Below are positions 12,095 through 20,848 of a DNA stretch of 64,000 bases, piece by piece. The translations under genes and the position numbers were made by a program. Position 1 is the stretch's first letter. Every line of letters starts with the position of its first letter. The notes under the pieces are model-generated. The model saw nothing but the letters and a program-made list of their open reading frames with translations. It had not been told where the DNA came from and searched no databases. Location: the NCBI RefSeq assembly GCF_003691365.1, contig NZ_CP033087.1, positions 1,626,501-1,690,500 on the forward strand, given 5' to 3'. Source of the DNA: Commensalibacter melissae. Lineage in GTDB: Bacteria > Pseudomonadota > Alphaproteobacteria > Acetobacterales > Acetobacteraceae.

Positions 12095-12326
12095 TAAAAT
12101 AATTATCCGATTTTTCAAATATAGAAATTAATATTTGGTTTTTTAAAGTAATCCCTTGATTAAAACCCATAATCGGGGGATTATAATTTTGTAAAATTTA
12201 CAAACATACTTAATAAAAAGAGCGCGACTCTTCCCCTTATTTACTTAGAGTAAAGACTTTAATTTTATTAAATTACTCTTATATATCTCTAAGAAACTAT
12301 AATGGTGATAAAGGATATACAATATT

Positions 12327-13475
12327 ATGAGTACTACATTCTTTCTTCCACCTGTAAATATTATTGGTAAAAACGCCTTACAAGACGCTATTTCCCACAT
12401 TCAGGGACATGGTCTCAAGCATGGCCTTATCGTTACAGATTCATTTCTAAGCAAAAACGGAGTAGTCAAAAAAATTGCTGATATGCTTGATCAGCAAGGA
12501 ATTAAAACAAATGTTTTTGATGGCACCCATCCCAATCCTACCGTAACAAATGTTAATGACGGATTAAAAATACTCAAAGAAAATAATTGTGATTTCGTTA
12601 TTTCCCTTGGGGGTGGTTCTCCGCATGATTGTGCCAAAGGGATTGCCCTGCTTGCCACCAATGGTGGTGAAATCAAAAATTATGAGGGAATTGACAAATC
12701 CAATAAACCTCAACTTCCATTAATCGCGATCAACACAACTGCTGGAACAGCCAGTGAAATAACCCGTTTTTGCATTATCACGGATGAAACACGCCATGTT
12801 AAAATGGCTATCATTACACCTCATGTAACACCTATTTTGTCTGTCAATGATCCCGCTTTAATGGCGGGTATGCCTCCTGGACTGACTGCTGCGACAGGTA
12901 TGGATGCTCTGACTCATGCAGTTGAAGCCTATGTTTCCACTGCCGCCACACCCATCACAGATGCGTGTGCCTTGAAGGCCGTAACCCTAATCGAAGAAAA
13001 TCTGCGCAATGCAGTTAAAAATGGCCAGGACATGCAAGCTCGTGAGAATATGGCCTATGCAGAACTGCTCGCAGGAATGGCATTCAATAACGCATCCTTG
13101 GGATATGTCCACGCAATGGCACATCAGCTTGGTGGTTTTTATGGTTTGCCACATGGGGTTTGTAATGCAGTACTGTTGCCTCACGTTCAAGAATACAACC
13201 TCCCCAAATGTGCCGCTCGTTTAAAAGATATTGCAAAGGCAATGAATATTGATGTCAGTAGCATGAATGATGAGGAAGGCGCCAAAGCCTGTATCGCGGC
13301 TATCCGCAGCCTCTCAAAAGATATTAACATTCCTGCCAATCTGACAGAACTCAAGGTTCAGGAAAAAGATATTCCCACCTTGACTGCCAATGCGCTTAAG
13401 GATGCTTGCGCCTTGACCAATCCCCGTCAGGGAAATGCTGAAGAAGTTGCGGCAATCTTTAAATCAGCAATGTAA
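12327..13475 (+). CDS. Iron-containing alcohol dehydrogenase
   Basis: Group III metal-dependent, NAD(P)-linked alcohol dehydrogenase. The nucleotide-binding GGGS loop is at residues 95-98. The iron ligands match the family pattern of FucO: Asp193 and His197 in DALTH, His262 in YVHAMAH and His276 in [12 protein letters not shown]. The length of 382 aa is typical. The closest characterised relatives in such bacteria are ethanol, butanol or lactaldehyde dehydrogenases (YiaY/AdhB/FucO type), and the substrate cannot be fixed from sequence. AAAGGA precedes the ATG at a suitable distance. It is followed by a good terminator, so it is probably a single-gene unit. Confidence 0.94.
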   Translation: MSTTFFLPPVNIIGKNALQDAISHIQGHGLKHGLIVTDSFLSKNGVVKKIADMLDQQGIKTNVFDGTHPNPTVTNVNDGLKILKENNCDFVISLGGGSPHDCAKGIALLATNGGEIKNYEGIDKSNKPQLPLIAINTTAGTASEITRFCIITDETRHVKMAIITPHVTPILSVNDPALMAGMPPGLTAATGMDALTHAVEAYVSTAATPITDACALKAVTLIEENLRNAVKNGQDMQARENMAYAELLAGMAFNNASLGYVHAMAHQLGGFYGLPHGVCNAVLLPHVQEYNLPKCAARLKDIAKAMNIDVSSMNDEEGAKACIAAIRSLSKDINIPANLTELKVQEKDIPTLTANALKDACALTNPRQGNAEEVAAIFKSAM

Positions 13476-13493
13476 TTAATAAATTCATAACTT

Positions 13494-13530
13494 AAAAAAA
13501 CAGGATATGGATAACCATATCCTTTTTTTA
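13494..13530. terminator. Bidirectional terminator between adh and the OprB porin gene
   Basis: GGATATGG (13503-13510) pairs with CCATATCC (13515-13522) around an ATAA loop. It is preceded by an A-run and followed by seven Ts, so it can end transcripts from both convergent genes. Confidence 0.9.
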
Positions 13531-13562
13531 TCATCTATCTAATGTAAATTACTGAAAGATAT

Positions 13563-15134
13563 TTAAAAGTCTACACGACTTTTGAATCCGAGAAAGGCTG
13601 CGTTAGGAATATTTTTTTGTGCATTTGGATGAATCTCGTATTGAAAATCAGGTTGAAACATAACTCCATCATAAATATGAATTAAATAAGTAAGCTCTAC
13701 CGTTGTTTCTGCTGATTGTATTCCAGATGCTCCTGAAACAATATCCCCGATGGGAAAACCTGACATTATGTTATATCGTTGTGCCTTGCGTGCTTCCCGA
13801 CTCATAATTTGATAAACAAATAGAACACCTATTCCATCCATAGGCCGTGATTTCCAAAATCCGGTATTGATAATAGCCGCCAGAAATTGATTTTGTCTTT
13901 GAAATGTTTTTGGATTACTGTGAACAAAACCAAGATATCCTATCAACCCGTCCAAATCACCCGGCCCATTTCGCTGAATCATCTGATCCAGTAAAACCCA
14001 CTCTTCATCCCGTCCCCGTTTCCATTTCTGGTCTATTCCATTAGCCGAAGTGATATGTCCCCCGTAAATGGAACGGCCCCAAACAGGATAAGGTGATGTA
14101 TCATAGGCAAATCCAATTTTATAATGTCCCGTTAATTCATGTTTTCCCCATTTTGGTTGATAGATCATTTCTATAGGAAATTCCCCACCGGCATCTTCAC
14201 CTGTTCTAACCACAGCGGCCCAGCCTGTCCGATGGCCGGCCCTATTGCTATAAGCCGCCCGACTTACCTGATACATGCCTACACGTATAAAATATTGAGG
14301 AGTGGCCTGAAACAGAATATTAATTCCCCATTCTGAATCCGGCCATGCTGAAAAACCTGCCGCCTGTCCACTTAAGGGTTTTGGATTACCGCAAATTCCA
14401 TTATTCATGAAATAACACTGAATGGGGCTGGTTGCAAAGCTTGCCCCGACATCCATCCTTCCAAAGGACATGATCATGCGATCTTCCAAAAGATGTTTAT
14501 CCAGATACAGATTTACTAGTTTTGCAACAACATTCCCACCAGCACCATATAATTCCTGCACCTGTGTTATATTTTCCCCAAGCCCTGCACTCAGATTGCT
14601 TCCATAACGACCAATGACTGTCATATGTCCAACCAGACCATTCGTGATCCAGTTATCCCCAATCAATACTTCCCAATCAATATCTATATTTGCATCCACT
14701 GCACCTGTATTGGTTGATTTCTTTTGATGATATCCTGAAATATTTCCTGCAAATTCATTTTGGTTGTCAAAATTGATATTAATGCCCCGGTTATACAACC
14801 ACGAATGCAATCCCCACCAATTTCCAAGCAAATGTTCCGGTTGGGGCAAATAGGGATTTGTTCTCTCTTTCTGCATTCTTTGGATATCAATACGGTTACT
14901 TTCTGCACGACTGACAGCTGTTCTCCATCCACCACTACTACCAGCCGGAATCATGTGCCAATCCGTTAACTCATCATCATATTTTCGATTTTGTTCCAAA
15001 GAATCTGTTTGTGAATTTTGAGCATGAACAATTAAATTATTATTTTCTAATTGTATAAAAATAACAATTAAAGAAAAACATAATAATTTAAATGTTTTTG
15101 ATAATAAAATATCTTTATTAAATATTTCTTTCAT
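13563..15134 (-). CDS. OprB-family carbohydrate-selective porin
   Basis: Outer-membrane beta-barrel for sugar or polyol uptake. The N-terminus has a hydrophobic signal-like segment ending near VHAQ. The mature part starts with LLGNWWGLHSWLYNRGIN, which is the hallmark opening of the OprB barrel (family PF04966), and the chain ends in a Phe residue (SRVDF), as needed for BAM recognition. Many Gly/aromatic alternating strands are visible. The length of 523 aa is near the family norm. OprB homologues are often present in several copies in acetic acid bacteria, which live on sugars and alcohols. The 235 bp separating it from the divergent rgpF-like gene is extremely AT-rich. Specific substrate unknown. 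Confidence 0.9.
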   Translation of the reverse strand: MKEIFNKDILLSKTFKLLCFSLIVIFIQLENNNLIVHAQNSQTDSLEQNRKYDDELTDWHMIPAGSSGGWRTAVSRAESNRIDIQRMQKERTNPYLPQPEHLLGNWWGLHSWLYNRGININFDNQNEFAGNISGYHQKKSTNTGAVDANIDIDWEVLIGDNWITNGLVGHMTVIGRYGSNLSAGLGENITQVQELYGAGGNVVAKLVNLYLDKHLLEDRMIMSFGRMDVGASFATSPIQCYFMNNGICGNPKPLSGQAAGFSAWPDSEWGINILFQATPQYFIRVGMYQVSRAAYSNRAGHRTGWAAVVRTGEDAGGEFPIEMIYQPKWGKHELTGHYKIGFAYDTSPYPVWGRSIYGGHITSANGIDQKWKRGRDEEWVLLDQMIQRNGPGDLDGLIGYLGFVHSNPKTFQRQNQFLAAIINTGFWKSRPMDGIGVLFVYQIMSREARKAQRYNIMSGFPIGDIVSGASGIQSAETTVELTYLIHIYDGVMFQPDFQYEIHPNAQKNIPNAAFLGFKSRVDF

Positions 15135-15369
15135 GTTTTCCCATAATTTATTTATTTTTTTATTACATTTAATAATAAATAAATATTATTTTTCAATATA
15201 AAATACTTGATATGTATTTTAATTTTAAATCAATGTATTTTATTTACAGCTAGTTTAATATTAATTCTTGTTTTTTTCACATTTCATATTTAGAATTTAA
15301 TAATAAATATTTTAAATTTATGAATTCTAACGGTAAATTTTCACTATAAATCAAATATCATCACTAAAT

Positions 15370-16275
15370 ATGTCAAACAGAATATGTCTTTTTGCCTCTT
15401 ATAATTTAACAGATGAACTTCTTCCCGACACAAAACATTTTTTAAGGCAACTTTATTTATGCGGATGGGAAACACATTTAGCCCTTTCCGGGAAAGAAAA
15501 AATTTCAAAGGATATACACGATTTTTGCCAAAAACATTCAATAACACCCCATTCTCGTCCTAATCAGGGACTGGATTTTGGAGCATGGCAAGATTTAATA
15601 ATAAAAAAAGTTACCGATCATGCTGATTATATCCTACTAACTAATGACAGCATTTTTGGCCCCATATATCCCCTGCAGCCTGTTTTTAAAAAAATGTTTA
15701 CCAAAAACTTGGATATATGGGGGATGGTTGATAGTTTTGAAGTGAACTGGCATTTCCAATCATGGTTTCTGTGTTTTAACCATACCACATTTTTTAATCC
15801 AGCAATTCAAGACTTGTTTATGCAACCATTCAAACAAATGGACAGACAGGCCATTATCCAGCAAGGTGAATTAAAGCTGGGACGCATTTTGCAATCAAAT
15901 CCGGAAATTAAATGCAAGGCAGCCTGGTCACCAACAAAAACAAGACTTTTTAGAAATAAAAAAAACGTCAATCCCATGCACCTGGATTGGTATACTATCC
16001 TGCATTCTGATAACGTCCCTTTTATTAAAAAAGAACTCATCCGTGATAATCACTTTGGAATTTTCTGGCTGGACTATTACCGTACACTTCTGAAACACAA
16101 TCAATTTTTCAAATTAAACTATATTGACACCTATTTAAACGACCATATTAACCGACCGATGATCCCCCATACCGTATGGTGGAAACGGTTGAAATATCTT
16201 GCCATAACTTATGATACAAAACTTGCCTGGACATATTTCATAAAACAGGGTGTTTCTTGTTCTCCGCCACTTTAA
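15370..16275 (+). CDS. RgpF-like rhamnan synthesis family protein
   Basis: Resembles the rhamnan synthesis F family (PF05045), proteins of uncertain catalysis found in O-antigen and rhamnose-polysaccharide loci. The diagnostic stretches are NQGLDFGAWQDL near residues 65-76 and LLTNDSIFGPIYPLQPVF about 20 residues later, matching the family motifs for a DFG-W segment and NDS-x-GP. The length of 301 aa is short for the family, which often comes as part of larger glycosyltransferases. No signal peptide. The 3' end overlaps the 3' end of the convergent 894-residue glycosyltransferase gene by 38 bp. Most likely part of the surface-glycan region that extends to 23938. Confidence 0.75.
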   Translation: MSNRICLFASYNLTDELLPDTKHFLRQLYLCGWETHLALSGKEKISKDIHDFCQKHSITPHSRPNQGLDFGAWQDLIIKKVTDHADYILLTNDSIFGPIYPLQPVFKKMFTKNLDIWGMVDSFEVNWHFQSWFLCFNHTTFFNPAIQDLFMQPFKQMDRQAIIQQGELKLGRILQSNPEIKCKAAWSPTKTRLFRNKKNVNPMHLDWYTILHSDNVPFIKKELIRDNHFGIFWLDYYRTLLKHNQFFKLNYIDTYLNDHINRPMIPHTVWWKRLKYLAITYDTKLAWTYFIKQGVSCSPPL

Positions 16276-18922
16276 CACTGTTATAGATTTCAAATAATTC
16301 ATCAGCCTGTTGTTCATAAGTCATAATATGATCCTTATATGGATTAAGATAGGCATCCAAAAAGGATGGTTGTTCCAGAAATCCTTCAATAACCTTTTTT
16401 AATTCTTCCGAACCATCATATAATGAAATATAGGTACCATTTATACCATCTATAACATCCTCTGACTGACCACCAGGATGGGTACACACAACCCAAACAT
16501 CTCGTAGCAAAGCTTCCCTGACTGTCAGCCCATAGCTTTCTTTCCATTGGGAAGGAAAAAGCAATATATCTATTTCATTAAAGAAATCATCCTTTGAATT
16601 TTCATCATATGGTGGAATAATGATAACCTTATCCTGCCCCTTCCAGGAATCTATATCAAATGATGAATATCCAAGATTGCTTTTGCTATCTACAATCGTC
16701 AATTTCCAGTTTTCATGTTTTAATGATGTAAATACGTCAAAAATGAGATTATAGCCTTTTATTATCTCATTTCCGGCAACAAAACCAAACCTCAAGACAG
16801 AACCTGCCATACGCTTTTTACGCAATTTTCTTGGACGGGAAACTCCGTTACGATTTACTATAATTTTATCGGGATCAACATCATTCACTATATAAAGCTG
16901 ACGATGTGTTTCACTTGGACTTAATAATAACGAGGCTCCTTCGAGTGATTTTTTCATCATTTTCATTCGTTCTCTTAAATAGAAAACCTGGGGTTCACAT
17001 GCCTGACAAATATTCAGGTCTATTTTTTCCTGAAAACAATATTTATGATTATTTTTGACCATAAATGTACGGTCACAAAGCCACCACGTGTCATGAAGAG
17101 TAATAATATAAGGAATATCTTTCAGTTGACATGAAGCAATCAAATGCAGTCCAAGATTTTGAATTGCATGAAAATGTACAATATCTGGTTGAACAGCCTG
17201 TAAAACCATTTCAAATGGATCCACAATTTCTGTATTATTGAATTCTTCCGATGGATATGATTGCGGTGAAATCTCTACTGAATAGACCAAGAATCCATTA
17301 TCACAATAACGCCTTAATCCTTTATGTTGTGAAAAAGGTCGGGAGGTAAAAATTGCTATTTCAGTATTATCTTTTTTTTGTATCCGACGAGACATTTCCT
17401 CTGCAACCATGGTGGCACCACCGTAAGAATATGGTGCATAATAAAGATTAACCACCAAAATCTTTAATTTATCCCTGACTTGTTTATTCGGTATTCCAAA
17501 AATAGGTTCAACCTGTTTTTTTAAAATTGTATCGGGAGAATAATCCTTTAAGACATCATAATAAGCCTGTCGTCCTAAACGTTGACGTAACTGGGAGTTC
17601 CCTGCCAGTAAACATATTTTTTCCTTCCATTCAGATGTCGAATTAGCAATAAAGCCATTTTCACCATCCCGAATTATTTCTTTAAAATTCTTTCGAGGAG
17701 AACAAACAGAGACAATACCTAAAATGGATGCCTCTAAAAATTTAATATTGCTTTTGGCATCATTAAAGGCAATATCTTCCAACGGTGCTATGGCTATATC
17801 AGCATGTACCAATAATTTCATGTATTGATCATAGGACCGAAAAGAAAAATAACAGACCTGGTTTTTCAAATCCTTAAATTGCTTTGGTAATTCAAGTTCC
17901 CCTATTATCCACAATCTTAATCTTTTTTCATGAATAAGTGCCGAAATAATTCCATCGGCCGCAATCAGAAAATCAGCATTATGAGTTTTAGTCCCGGATC
18001 CATAAAAAATAATTATTTCATCTTTTTTCTTAAGATCACCACCTATTTCCAACTTATGTGGATAAAGGTCTGAAGCAATTCTTAAAGTATTTTGATCTAG
18101 GGCATTTTCTATAACCTTAACCTCATGAACTCCAACCTGTCGTATATTTTGTGCCAAAGAGGATGTAGAGGCAATTGCATGATCACAAGCCAATAACGCT
18201 TTACGGAATAATCCTGATCCAAAAAGTAATAAATCCAACTCCTCTTTGGGTAAATACTTCATAAACCCGCATTGTAAATATAATTTTTTATCAAATATTA
18301 AATCATCAACTTCCCACCAGGTCTTTAAACCCAATCGTTTAGCCTCAGAAATCTGATCCAAAACACTTTGAAAAGCAGGAACCCTGTAAAAAATTACTTC
18401 TTTACAAATTTGTAAGCATGACAAAACCTCACTTTGATTTCTCCAGTCAACAATTCTACATTGCCATCCCAGTTTTTCAAAATATTCCTTTTTTTGCTGT
18501 ACGCGATATTTATAGCATTGTGGTAACGTGACTTCCGCTACAATTAAAATTAGATGTGATTGATTAAACTGTTGGTTCTCAAAAAATTTGTAATGAAAAA
18601 TAAAATTATTTTTTTCATTTATTATAAATTGTCTACAATTAATTTTTTTAAAAATTTTTTCAAGTATATTTACACAACGATCAATTCCAAAATAAACGAT
18701 CTTTATAAACTTTTTTACTGGAATAATATTTTCCAGCCGATCTATGACTTTCCTATAATATTCTATACGAGCATGTAAATTTGAAATACGATTTTTATAA
18801 TGCTGTAATTGAGCAATTTGTAAATTCAATATCCTGAAGGTTAAATGATATTCATCAATAAGCCGGTTTTTTTTTTTAATTTCAGCCTTTAGATATTCAA
18901 TATCATTTTCTTTTTTATACAT
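16238..18922 (-). CDS. Large two-domain glycosyltransferase
   Basis: An 894-residue protein with three parts. Residues 1-70 form a charged coiled-coil-like segment (KKKNRLIDEYHLTFRILNLQ). Residues of about 120-480 form a first GT-B-like domain containing YGSGTKTHNADF and DIAIAPLEDIAFNDAKSNIK. Residues of about 485-880 are a clear GT4 domain starting KILVVNLYYAPYSYGGATMV and including RFGFVAGNEIIKGYNLIF and the E-x7-E region ESYGLTVREALLRDVWVV. The first domain is paralogous to the middle domain of the protein encoded at 20849-23938. Proteins of this build assemble O-antigen or capsule-like glycans. The gene lies upstream of and antisense to the rgpF-like gene, with a terminator separating it from the RTX-like gene. 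Donor and acceptor unknown. Confidence 0.85.
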   Translation of the reverse strand: MYKKENDIEYLKAEIKKKNRLIDEYHLTFRILNLQIAQLQHYKNRISNLHARIEYYRKVIDRLENIIPVKKFIKIVYFGIDRCVNILEKIFKKINCRQFIINEKNNFIFHYKFFENQQFNQSHLILIVAEVTLPQCYKYRVQQKKEYFEKLGWQCRIVDWRNQSEVLSCLQICKEVIFYRVPAFQSVLDQISEAKRLGLKTWWEVDDLIFDKKLYLQCGFMKYLPKEELDLLLFGSGLFRKALLACDHAIASTSSLAQNIRQVGVHEVKVIENALDQNTLRIASDLYPHKLEIGGDLKKKDEIIIFYGSGTKTHNADFLIAADGIISALIHEKRLRLWIIGELELPKQFKDLKNQVCYFSFRSYDQYMKLLVHADIAIAPLEDIAFNDAKSNIKFLEASILGIVSVCSPRKNFKEIIRDGENGFIANSTSEWKEKICLLAGNSQLRQRLGRQAYYDVLKDYSPDTILKKQVEPIFGIPNKQVRDKLKILVVNLYYAPYSYGGATMVAEEMSRRIQKKDNTEIAIFTSRPFSQHKGLRRYCDNGFLVYSVEISPQSYPSEEFNNTEIVDPFEMVLQAVQPDIVHFHAIQNLGLHLIASCQLKDIPYIITLHDTWWLCDRTFMVKNNHKYCFQEKIDLNICQACEPQVFYLRERMKMMKKSLEGASLLLSPSETHRQLYIVNDVDPDKIIVNRNGVSRPRKLRKKRMAGSVLRFGFVAGNEIIKGYNLIFDVFTSLKHENWKLTIVDSKSNLGYSSFDIDSWKGQDKVIIIPPYDENSKDDFFNEIDILLFPSQWKESYGLTVREALLRDVWVVCTHPGGQSEDVIDGINGTYISLYDGSEELKKVIEGFLEQPSFLDAYLNPYKDHIMTYEQQADELFEIYNSVKVAENKKHPVL

Positions 18923-18962
18923 AAATTACAACTGGCTAGTGAAAATAATGATCATTATAACA

Positions 18963-18997
18963 GAAAAGCTTACTATTTATAAAATAGCAAGCTTTTC
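18963..18997 (-). terminator. Hairpin between the RTX-like gene and the large glycosyltransferase gene
   Basis: GAAAAGCTTACTATTT (18963-18978) faces AAATAGCAAGCTTTTC (18982-18997) with one mismatched position that becomes a G-U pair on the minus strand, and the descending arm ends in TTTTC. It lies 28 nt beyond the stop of the RTX-like gene, whose transcript it should end. Confidence 0.75.
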
Positions 18998-19024
18998 AAA
19001 AAAACCAAATATAGATCTAGTCTT

Positions 19025-20569
19025 TTATTTTTTTACTGGATCATTGATATAAGTAAACTGTGTCCCTTTAAGATCCTTAACTGAAACACCTTGCAGAATC
19101 AATTGATGGTTACCAAGGTCAAGAACAGCATTTCCTTTATCATCCTGATGCGCATTCTGAAGAATACGATCAACATCACTTCTATTAAATCCGTAGTTGA
19201 GGAATTCAACCATATTATTTTTGGATTTGGAGAAGTCAGTAATTAATGTCTTACCACCCTGATCCGTATCTTTAGTAAAGATAAACAAGTTATTACCTTC
19301 ACCACCGGTCAATGTATTTGAGCCAACACCACCAACCAAAGTATCATTACCAGCACCACCAACACCGAGTAGCTGTGTTGTAGCACCCTTGGTTGAATCA
19401 GAGTAAATCAAGAGATTCGAAGAAGATGTCGAACCATCCAATGTCTGGTTTCCACCACCACCAGCGACAAGTAGAACTGGATTGTTTGGATCATTAACAT
19501 CTTTTGCTGTCAGGTGGAAGTTTAATCCATCCGCACCAAATATTTGAGTTTGTGTAGTTATATTCTGCCCACCAGTTAGGGTAACATTCGTATTGCCTGT
19601 ACCATTGAAGAACTTGAAACTACCATTGATATTGAATGTATTGTTAACACCATGAATTACATCAAAATTATCCGTAGAAGCTGTAATCGTGTTATTTTGA
19701 CCACCCAAAAATTCGTTGCGGTTATGATTGTTATTATGGCCATCATTAGAAGCGGCATTAAATGTAACATTGCCCGCGTTACCACCAATAACGGTACTGC
19801 CACCCCCAACAGTGATAACGTTATTGCTACTTACATCATTGATAAGACTGTTGTCACCAATATTGATCAATGAATGACCGCCACGAATGGTAATTGAGTT
19901 AAAACCACCATTAGGCGCGGTAATTGTATCCTGTCCGTCCGAAGTAACCTGGTTATTACCTGTTCCCAAGGTTATCTTATTCTTGCCGGCACCCGCATTT
20001 ATGACATTATTTCCTGAACCGGAGGCAATGGTATCATCTCCATCACCGGTTGCTATTTGCCATCTACCCCCCTCTTGATCGTTACCGATAAAATTGATTG
20101 GATGATCCTTGGAGCCGCCAGCAAATTGTCCACTTTCCTTGCCCGCCTTATAAGTGACTTGAGCATCAATCCCCGCCAATACACGAACGTACTGATTGGC
20201 ACTCATTGCCGAATTTACCGTTACAGGTTCATTTAGGAAACTGAAGTTACTTGCATCAAATTTATCATTGGCATCAAGTTTCTGTCCGTCCTTGATTAGC
20301 GTACCAACGGTAATGAAATTAACGCCATCCTTAACGTTATAAACACCTCCGTTCCTGATAACGCCGTCAAATAAAAGATTTGATCGTGGCGCTAATGGAG
20401 AAATATCATCCCCATTATAAAAATTAGCAACATCAATATCTCTGTCAGTTTTATAATAATGATTTACAATATCATCTCTAATTTGATTAGCCAGTGCTAA
20501 GGCCTGAGAACCATCTACAGTCACAGCTATAGAAGAATCTGAACCACCTGGAACCGTTATAATTGCCAT
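19025..20569 (-). CDS. RTX-like calcium-binding, probably type I secreted surface protein
   Basis: A 514-residue acidic, Gly/Asn-rich protein without an N-terminal signal peptide. Residues of about 170-215 (GDGDDTIASGSGNNVINAG and following) and about 400-430 (GGAGNDTLVGGVGSNTLTGG) are RTX nonapeptide-like repeats that form calcium-binding parallel beta rolls. The middle (about 215-400) is a looser Asn/Gly-rich beta-helix-like repeat. The C-terminus (FIFTKDTDQGGKTLITDF, then NHQLILQGVSVKDL) resembles the secretion-targeting end of type I substrates. No protease or lipase motif is seen, so an adhesin, matrix or S-layer-like role is more likely than a toxin. No transporter genes are in the window. 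It is enclosed by three surface-glycan genes. Confidence 0.75.
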   Translation of the reverse strand: MAIITVPGGSDSSIAVTVDGSQALALANQIRDDIVNHYYKTDRDIDVANFYNGDDISPLAPRSNLLFDGVIRNGGVYNVKDGVNFITVGTLIKDGQKLDANDKFDASNFSFLNEPVTVNSAMSANQYVRVLAGIDAQVTYKAGKESGQFAGGSKDHPINFIGNDQEGGRWQIATGDGDDTIASGSGNNVINAGAGKNKITLGTGNNQVTSDGQDTITAPNGGFNSITIRGGHSLINIGDNSLINDVSSNNVITVGGGSTVIGGNAGNVTFNAASNDGHNNNHNRNEFLGGQNNTITASTDNFDVIHGVNNTFNINGSFKFFNGTGNTNVTLTGGQNITTQTQIFGADGLNFHLTAKDVNDPNNPVLLVAGGGGNQTLDGSTSSSNLLIYSDSTKGATTQLLGVGGAGNDTLVGGVGSNTLTGGEGNNLFIFTKDTDQGGKTLITDFSKSKNNMVEFLNYGFNRSDVDRILQNAHQDDKGNAVLDLGNHQLILQGVSVKDLKGTQFTYINDPVKK

Positions 20570-20678
20570 CTCTACTTTACTCTAAAATATCCAAATTATT
20601 ATAATTTATCAAAATTAATTCTACTTTGTTAAAAAAGTAAAATATTACTTAAAAATTGTCAAATTTATTTTTTACTTG

Positions 20679-20693
20679 CAACATTGTATGTTG
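20679..20693. promoter_or_regulatory. Palindrome upstream of the RTX-like gene
   Basis: CAACAT-TGT-ATGTTG is a perfect 6-3-6 inverted repeat about 110 bp upstream of the RTX-like gene and 156 bp upstream of the divergent glycosyltransferase gene. It could be an operator for either. The only evidence is the symmetry and the position in a divergent promoter region of 279 bp. Confidence 0.3.
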
Positions 20694-20848
20694 TAACAAA
20701 ACACTAATGTTAAATCAAACTTAAAAACAAATCGTTTATTCAATTTTATGATAGGATTATGACCTTAAAATCATACTTTGTATACTTCATATATACGATA
20801 TTATTATAACATAATTCATATAGTTAATCAATTCCAGGCTTATATATC

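Noticed and set aside
12218-12279. Short inverted repeats upstream of the Fe-ADH gene (AAGAG/CTCTT and AGAGTAA/TTACTCT)
   Set aside because: Arms of 5 and 7 bp with moderate loops; they are not distinguishable from chance in AT-rich intergenic DNA, though the second pair could be an operator.
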